Shown here: piece by piece, positions 46,001 through 55,000 of the stretch
How the letters are laid out: every line of letters starts with the position of its first letter
Numbering within the stretch: position 1 is the stretch's first letter
The notes under the pieces: generated by a model
What the model saw: the letters and a program-made list of their open reading frames with translations, nothing else
Database searches by the model: none
What the model was told of the DNA's origin: nothing
Source: Armigeres subalbatus
Taxonomy: Eukaryota > Arthropoda > Insecta > Diptera > Culicidae
NCBI RefSeq assembly: GCF_024139115.2
Contig: NC_085141.1
Coordinates: forward strand, 246,868,096-246,932,095
Length of the DNA: 64,000 bases
Direction of reading: 5' to 3'
Position numbers and translations under genes: made by a program

Positions 46001-49000
46001 TGTTGATAGAATGCAAATTAAACATCACTTTTTGAAATCAGTCACTCGTTTGAACCGAAAACCTAATATAAACTGCTATTTTTGCCCGGAAAAACGATTA
46101 AAAACTGACCGCGGAGCGAATGTAAACACCGGCAGCGACAGCAGCAAACTAATACATAGGGTGGTTCAAAAAATGATTTTGCTCCGCCGCGCTCAGTCGA
46201 TTATGATTCATAATTTGGGTGTCATCCGATGGTTTGGGTTGGTTTGAATAGAGGCTTACCGTTAACAGGTCGTTTCAGGTTTGTATGACAGTTGATATGG
46301 CGAGGTTGAATTTTACATTATTTTGATTGTGGCACTCCGTCACTGGGCGCTGGCGAGGGGGGAGACCATATGACTGGATGAAATATTCAAACATTGAATG
46401 ATGGTTTCAATGGTTGGGAGTCGATTTTAATCGAGGTTGCGAATCTTTAGCATGATAATTAGGCTTATTTTTTGCGTTACATAATCAATGGATCTTTCCT
46501 GCGGTGCGATTTTCGTTCAGTGAAGTCTCCGGAATGTTGCTTTAAGCTATGTTGATTCTCTTTTCGCACGCGTTTGGAGGGAAGGCGCTATAGCCAGTGT
46601 AATGAAAAGTTTAGTTTCTCATACTAGTTTTCATACAAACTTGAACCGGCTAGTGCTCAACCAGTTTTTGTTCAAATCGGTTTTTGGAGGACACACGGAG
46701 CATGGGACGGAATCGAGTGAGCGTGGTGGAGCTGGGTCGTTTTTTGAACCACCCTACTAATATTCTTTGTTTTTTTATAAATACAACACCAATACTACTA
46801 CAGTATATGACAGTTTTTATTGTACCAATACTATCTAAGCTTTGATTTGGTACTCAACCCACCTTCACCTTAATCCACTGCCTCCACCAAACCCTTGTCA
46901 GTCGCCAGAAGCGCAGTCCGTACGGTGGCGTTTTGGGGAACGCGCCTCACCGACACGGCTGCCTGATGACGACTGACAAAAACTGTTCTTCTCGGAGGCA
47001 TTCCTCCAAAGTTCTTCGATTAATACGCGAGGAGAAGTGGATGAACGCTGTCATCAGAGGAAAAGTAGAATCACTGAAATTTAACACGGCAAGGTATAGC
47101 CAATAGAATTGAAAATAATTTTAAAAATTACAAACAGAGATTTTTTTGAAAATGATTTATCCAGCTTTCCACGCTCGCCATAATGGCGGATCCTATAAAT
47201 ATTTTGACAGTAACTGCTTCCAGACAATGAACTGAAATTCGCACTTAGCAAACTATGAAACTTTGGTAACCAATACCTACGAGTTGTTTATTTATTGTGA
47301 AAATGAAAATATTTTTTTATTAGAGAAGCTGCAGCTATTTCGATAATAATTAAATCATTTACTAAAATTATTTCATACATTTCAGGAAACGAATAATGTG
47401 CATGAAATTGACTGAATCTATAATTAAGGCGTTGAATGCAGTTCCTAGCATACCAGGTTCCAAGATCTCTACGAATTGCATAGAATATCGTTCTACTCGT
47501 CAAATGTTCCGACTGTAGAGATGGAAAAAGCGAAACTACGTTAGAAATTTTCACTGGTTAATTTGCATTTCCAAGCATCATAGAATATTGCTCTGTTAGC
47601 TTATTATTAAGGCTAAATTACAGTTCGGAAAACGTGTCGCGAGATTTGGCCCCCATGCATTTTCAAAGGGGCCTTTGAATCCCGCTCTTAATTTAACTGA
47701 AAACAGCCTTCCCCCAATCGTATTCTAAATTCTACCCATTTTTATTTATTAAATATGCGATGAACTTATAACAAATATAGAAAATGTTTGTTTATAGAAT
47801 GTTTATAGAAACAAAATTACTAAATGCCTATTGAAATGTTTTTTTTTTCGACGAACAAAATTAATTATATACTTAAATGCTAATGACAAATTCAGTATCA
47901 ACTAAAACGATAATATTTAATTATTTCTAAGTCGACTAAGTCGAGTTAAGTACGAGACAATGAAGACGACCTTACTGTTGAGGTCGTAATATGTATCTGT
48001 CATGGTACAATTAAGTGGTGGAATTAAATGAAATTGTACAAACTCGTCTTATGACAAGTCTTAAGTAATGTTAAACGACCAGAATATTTCTTTGATGATT
48101 TCAATTGTCCTTGGAGGAAAAAATATTTGAAAATCATCCTAAACAAAACAATTAAATTTTATCGTTTAACATGATTGCGGTGAATTACTATCTGGTTTAT
48201 TTCATTTATCACCATCCCAAATTGCTCAAACAAGGCGCTACAGTTTTGCAGTTTAGAAAAATTATGTGATTCATGATTGTATCAACTGAATTTTCATTAG
48301 CATTAAGTATACAATTAATTTTGTTCGTTTCAAAGGATTTGAGTACGGAAAACGAAATTCCCGCCCCTTTGAAAATGCATGGGGGCACATCTCGCGACAC
48401 GTTTTGCGAACTGCAATTTAGCCTTAATAATAAACTCACAGAGCAATATTCTATGATGCTAGGAAATGCGAATGATTCACTGAAAAAATTTAACGTAGTT
48501 TCGCATTTTCATCTCTACTGTCGGAACCTTTGACGAGCCGAAGGATATTCTATGCAATTCGTAGAGATCTTGGAACCTGGTATGCTAGGAACTGCATTCA
48601 ACGCCTTAATTATAGATTCAGTCAATTTCATGCACATTATTCGTTTCCTGAAATGTATGAAATAATTTTAGTAAATGATTTAGTTTTTATCGAAATGGCT
48701 GCAGCTTCTCTAATAAAAATTCATTTTCATTTTCACAATAAATAAACAACTCGTAGGTATTGGTTACCAAAGTTTCATGGTTTGCTAAGAGCGAAATTTC
48801 AGTTCAATGTCTGGAAGCAGTTACTGTCAAAATATTTATAGCATCCGCCATTATGGCGAGCGTGGAAAGCTGGATTAGGCGGGATTAGAAATTCAATTAA
48901 GATTAAAAGTAGTACCATCTGCGGAATCATTTCAAGAAAAAACTTCATTGTCATTAAAAATCAAATTAATATATGTATAATGTAGATAATAAAAATTCTA

Positions 49001-52000
49001 ACATCATGCTATAAATTATTTATAAATAAATTTTATTTTGAAATTTTGAAAATTATTTTAAAAGCTGCATTCCATACCTCGCTGTGAAATTTTTTTCATG
49101 ATTCTACTTTTTCTTTTGATGACAGAATTCATTCTTCTCTTAGCGTATGGCAACCGAACAAAGCAACGATCACTGGATTCACCACATGGACAAATGAACA
49201 CAATGGACTCCCGATGATATGGACTGGCAACGACAACAATAACGAATTATGAATATTTAAAAATAGATTCTGTGTGGACTCTGTACAGCAGAGTACCACC
49301 ACAGTAGATCACGGCACAGTAGCGGTTAAGAACACAGATTTGATTAGGATTTGGATTAGGATTTGATTTGGATTGGGTTTGCATTGCATTTTAATTGGAT
49401 TTGGATTGGATTGAATCTGGATTCGATATTAATTAAATTTGGATACGATATGGATTGGATTGGATTTGAATTGCACTTTGATTAGATTTAGAATCAATTT
49501 AAAGCGGATTTGGATTTGGATTATATTTGAAAAAAAAAATGGATTACGTTTGGATTGGATTAAAATTTGATTTGGGTTAGATTTTGATTGGATTTCTAAT
49601 ATATTTTGATCGGATTTGGATTGAAATTGGATTTCAATTTAAATTGGACTTAGGATGATATAAATTAGATTTGAATCGGATTTGAAAAGGATTCCGATAG
49701 AATTTCGTTTGGATTTAAATTTGTTTTAAATACAATAAAAAAATAAGATTAGGTTTGAATTAAATTTACATAGGATTTGTATCATATATTGATTAGTTTC
49801 GATTAGATTTGAATGAGTTATTGGCAGTGGTTGTTTTTCAACGCGCCGCTGACAGCATCCTAGCGCTATCGTATATGCGCAAATAGCCAGCATGAGTCAA
49901 CCGCCAGAAATTTGTATGGCGTAAAACATCTAACGCGGTTTTCTCAAAATTAGGGACTTTTCATAAAAAACTATTTGGTACCGGTTATGTAGGAAGGTGT
50001 CCGATACTACGCCTACCAAATATTTTTTCGATGAAGGTGCTTTATTTTGAAAAATCGAACCTTAGATGCCTTTCGCCATACTGATTTCAGAAAGTTAACT
50101 CCTAGTATGCCACTGTTCAGGGTGTCTACTCATCTGTAAAAATAAAATTCCCTGATTTTTCCAGGTTTTTCCAAGGTGCTTTACATCAATTTCCAGGCAA
50201 ACGGTAATCGTGCCATATATAGATTATTGCAACAAAATGATCAATTCAAAAAAGTAAATATTGCGAAAAATATTATTTTAAAGAATATTTTGGTGGCTTT
50301 ACAAAACAGTGTTGTAAATTACTTAAGAAATTCTTTCAGGAATTCCTTCGCAAGTTCACCCAGAAATTACTTCAGCCATTCAATCAAAATTCCTCCAGGT
50401 ATTCCTTTGAAAATTTCTCCTTAGATTCCATCGGAAAATCCTCCGGATTTTAAGAATTGCTGCCGAACTTCTTCTAGCATTTAATTTGAAAATTTCTTTG
50501 CTAAAACTTTCTAGCGTTATATTACTGTTTTACTGTAAAAACCTTCAGAAAATGCTTCGAATATTCTTTTGAAATTCCTTGGGATTTTTTAGGAACTCAT
50601 TCAGAAGAATCTTGAGGAAAACTTTAGAAAACACCTGGAGGAGTTTTTCCGGATATTTTGTTTTTATTAAGCTTTGGAAATTCTTCGAGAATACCTTTAG
50701 AAACTCCTTTGAAAAATCCATTCGGGATTCCTTCGGCTATTCTTTCAAAAATTACTTTAGCAAAAACCCTTCACAAATCACTTTACACTTTTTTTGAAAA
50801 TCCCTTCATGTGACCTTTCGGGAATTTCTTAAAGAAACCATACGAAAAATTATTCTCACTGTAAACGTTTGGGTCTGTTCACAAATTACGTAACGCAAAA
50901 ATCCGAGTTTTTGACCCCCTCCCTCCCCCTCGTAACAAAAAGTAACATTTTTCGCACCCCCTCCCTCCCCCATATAACGCGTAACTGAGAAAATTTTAAA
51001 TCATTTTTTTTTCTCTGAAGCATGTGGGTTTTGGTATTTATTGAAAACTGTTAGAATAGGAACGGCACATGATTAAAACCAAAAATATCAAGAATACAGC
51101 TAGTAAAAACAAAAATAGAATTTGCGACCATGGCCATTTCGGTGTTGAACTTAATCTAGAATTAAAAAAACACCTAAATAAAGATTAAAAAAAAAAAAAA
51201 AACCATGGCCATTCAAATTTCAGTTTAGCGGGACTGTTCTGTCGAGAAATACGATATTCGCTTTGTTCTTTTAGGTATAACGGTCCCGCTATGTGTTTGA
51301 TTTCGGTAATGTCTAAAACGATAACGATAGACAAATCATTTTTAAATTGGACTGTTTATGTGATTGAAGTGGTTGAGCTAAAATGCAATTGCTTAGAATG
51401 AAAATGCCTAGAAATTTAGCAACAATTATTCGAACAAAACTCGCTGTCTTTAGGATTCCCGAAAAAACATTAAAATAGCCTGCACTGATGAAAAGTAAAA
51501 AACTACAAAGACTAGCATTGGACAATTATGGGTAAAACGGTAGTGAAGAGGATAGGTTGATGCGTATTCTATCTTGATCAAGACCTATTACCAATAACTT
51601 CAATCAGTGATTAAAAAACCTTTAAAATATTTTTTTATTCGCGTTATGCGTAACATTTGGTAGTACCCACCCCCTACCCCACCTTTCAGTGTAACAAAGT
51701 ATAACGCAAGTTGGACCCCCTCCCCCCAAAAGCGTTACGTAATTTGTGAACAGACCCTTTCGTTACTCAAAATTACTAGAAACAATCAACTTTAGCTGGC
51801 TTCTATCCCTCTCTTACTAACTGTACAATAAAATGATATTGATTGTATATATCACAAAGAAATACGGCTCCGTAAAGCGTTATACACGCCTGAGCCTACC
51901 AAATAAACGAACTTGGAAAAAAAAAAACAATCAACTTTTAAAACGAAAGTGCGATATTCTCAAAAGCACATTTTTTTTTCTCTCTGTGTATGGATTAGAA

Positions 52001-55000
52001 TTGGATAGAAATAGGGTTTGATTTAGATTGTATTTTGATTTGGATTAGATTTAGATTGGATTTTCGTTTGATTTTGATTGGATTTGAATCGGATCTGGAT
52101 TGAGTTTAAAATGATTTTGAATTAGATTAAGAGTTAATTTGATTTTTTAGCAATGAATAAGGATTGGATATGAATTCAATTGTGATACATAGCATATGCA
52201 TTCGATTTCAATTGGACTTTGATTTCGCTCGGATTGGAATTGGAATTGATTTGGATTCGCATTAAATATTGATTAGGTTTGATATTTGAATACGATCTGG
52301 CTTGTATTTCAATTAAATTAGAATGGATATTGGTTGAATTTGAATTGGATTTGAAATACATTTGTATTAGAATTGAACTTGTGTTAGTGAAGGATTGGAT
52401 TTGAATATAGATTTGATTTGGAATCGAAATAAATTAGATTGAGTTAAAATATGAGTCAGATTTGATTAGTATTGAGTGTGAATTGAATTTGAATTCTATT
52501 AGAGTTTGATTCGGATAGCGTTTTCAAATCAGATTTGTATTCGTACAAGACCGGATGCAATTTTTATGCATTTGGTGAGAAATATCTTCGACAATAATTC
52601 CAAAAATCGGTTTGTGGTTCAATGTGCTTTTGTCAGATTTTTTTTAGTTCATAACTGTGGGGAATAAAGTGAGTCTGAAAAATGCATTTGCATTTGTTGG
52701 TTACATTGATGGATAAAGTGAAACGTATTTCTTAAATGGTCTGTGTTCGTATCCGTATAGCTCGAAAACGGTTGTATTGATTTTTTTCATTCCTTTTGCA
52801 TATATGTTCGTTATCGTTTCCGACGGGTTTATATAATATTTCCTCATGCGAAATTAACGAGTTAGAGTAAAATCAGCAGTGATTCAAATCGTTCGGGGCT
52901 GTCAGTTTGAATATGAATCTGGAACATTCATTCTCCCAGCAGCTGTTCTAGATTCATTTTTTATACCAGTCAAATGTCAAAAAAATAAAACTGGTATAAC
53001 GCTCCGTTCTATTTTCTGCAGATTTGAACCACGATTGAATCACGAGATTCAAATATTTTTCAATTGTTTTGGTGTATGAATGCGTCATTTTATCTACGGA
53101 TCAATCCACTTTGCAATTACGGCGCCTTTCTTGGCAGCAACATAAGGATTTCATTTAATTGAAAATTTGAAAAACATGAATGGAACACTGCTGGAGAAAC
53201 CAACATGTTTGTTCTATTTTGCTTAGATGCAAACTAGAATAGTGGTCGAGAATTTGGAATGAAACTGAATCACTACTGATTTCACTCGTTGAGTAAATCG
53301 TGAAAAACTAAAATTGAGAATCGTATGGAAACTGATGATTATGTAGCTGCTGAGCAAGGTACGGTAAATGCAAAAAGATTGATCCGTACATAAAATGACG
53401 CATTCATACACCAAAACAATTGAAAAATATTTGAATCTCGTGATTCATTCGTGGTTCAAATCTGCAGAAAATAGAACTAAGCGGTATAACAGTTTTAAGC
53501 TTTTGAATCTCGACTGTTATAAAACATGAATCTTGAGCCACTGCTGGGAAAGTGCATGATTCAGATTCATATTCAAACTGACAGCCCCGAACGATTTGAA
53601 TCACTGCTGATTTTACTCTAATGAGAAGAAATTTGAAATTTAATCGCAGTAGGCTGACAGGAATTCTAGATGATTCGAACGGTGAAAATAAACGATCATT
53701 CAGTGTCCTGTTTTTGAGGCGTGAACATGCGAATAATCCTTCGGTGTTCCGCACTTGTTTTCGTTGGTAAAAGGCAAATCGGAAGACGGATTTGCTTGGC
53801 TACGACAATAAAGTTTTGTTAGACTTCGTAAATGCGCCTGAAGCACACGCGCCGCTAACTCTTCGGCCACAAAGCCAAAGTTCAATTTGGATTGGATTTG
53901 AATCCTGTTGGGTTCGAATCTTTTTGAAAATCTGCAGACAAAATATTCAACGAATGAAGGTGCGCGTTCTGTGATGTGTATTTTTTATTAGGGCTGAGTT
54001 TTGGCTGGTGCATTTCGGTTCCCGGGTGGATACGACACAAGGGAGGCGAGGTACACAACAAGCAAAAGGATTTGATAAATTAAAATACGATTTGCGGACC
54101 CACCGTGTTTGGCGACGTGCAGCCATGGGCCGAGTGCAATGGAAAAATACTTTCTGTATGCTACAACCTTCTCCTACCATAGTTTTCAAATAGATAAGTA
54201 ATAAGAGTTTAGGACTACCTTTGAAAACATCAGCGAATTCTGAACAAAATCCTGCTGATGATTATGAACACCAAAATCAGAACATCGAACGAACGCATTT
54301 GGGAGTCAGACCAAGTTTAAGGCCCGTTGCCAGACCTCAGAGCTACATATAATTGAGGATCTACTTCCAAATAAAGTGTGTATTTTCTTAAAACTTACCA
54401 ATAAACAGTAATCTAGATTTAAGGGCCAATTTTAATATAATATAAAAGCAAAATGAAAAAAAAAATAAAATAAATTTAAAATAAATAAAATATATATTTG
54501 AGATATACACCCAGGTTTTTTTTACACGGTTGGAATTCATTAATTTCTCGGTTAACCTGAACTTTTACAGCTTTTCAAATACCCCCAGAATTTTCTTTGA
54601 TTTTTTGTGATTTTTTTCGTGGGGTTATCTCATCTTTTCGTTGACGCTGAAGGTCTTAAACGACTAAAACCAAACCGTGTAAAAAAAACCTGGGTGTATG
54701 CAGTCAGGCTTCACTCAAAAAATGTGTTGCAAGTGAGGTTCTATCTGCTATCATATTGTTGGTAATACTGAATTATACTTACATTCGTAATAAACACCAA
54801 TCCTCCAATGTATCCCACGACGGCCACTCCAAAAACGACCCTCATCTTCCACTGCCGTAGCTTGGGAAATGTGTCCAGAATACCCGTCACTACCGTTTCC
54901 ATCAGTGTAAATTGAGAATCCAGTCCCAGCGTTAGCAGCATGAAAAAGAACAGGACCGACCAAAACATGGGCATCTGCAACTTAGTGACCATTTCCGGGA

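Noticed and set aside
47288..48745. Two copies of a ~70-codon frame (47554-47288 minus, 48530-48745 plus) as genes
   Set aside because: They are the two arms of one foldback element. Differences between arms include amino-acid changes and no family match was recognised. Kept as part of the element.
53700..53885. 61-codon minus frame ([20 protein letters not shown] and on)
   Set aside because: Possible LINE relic, but no diagnostic motif could be seen; not reported as a feature.
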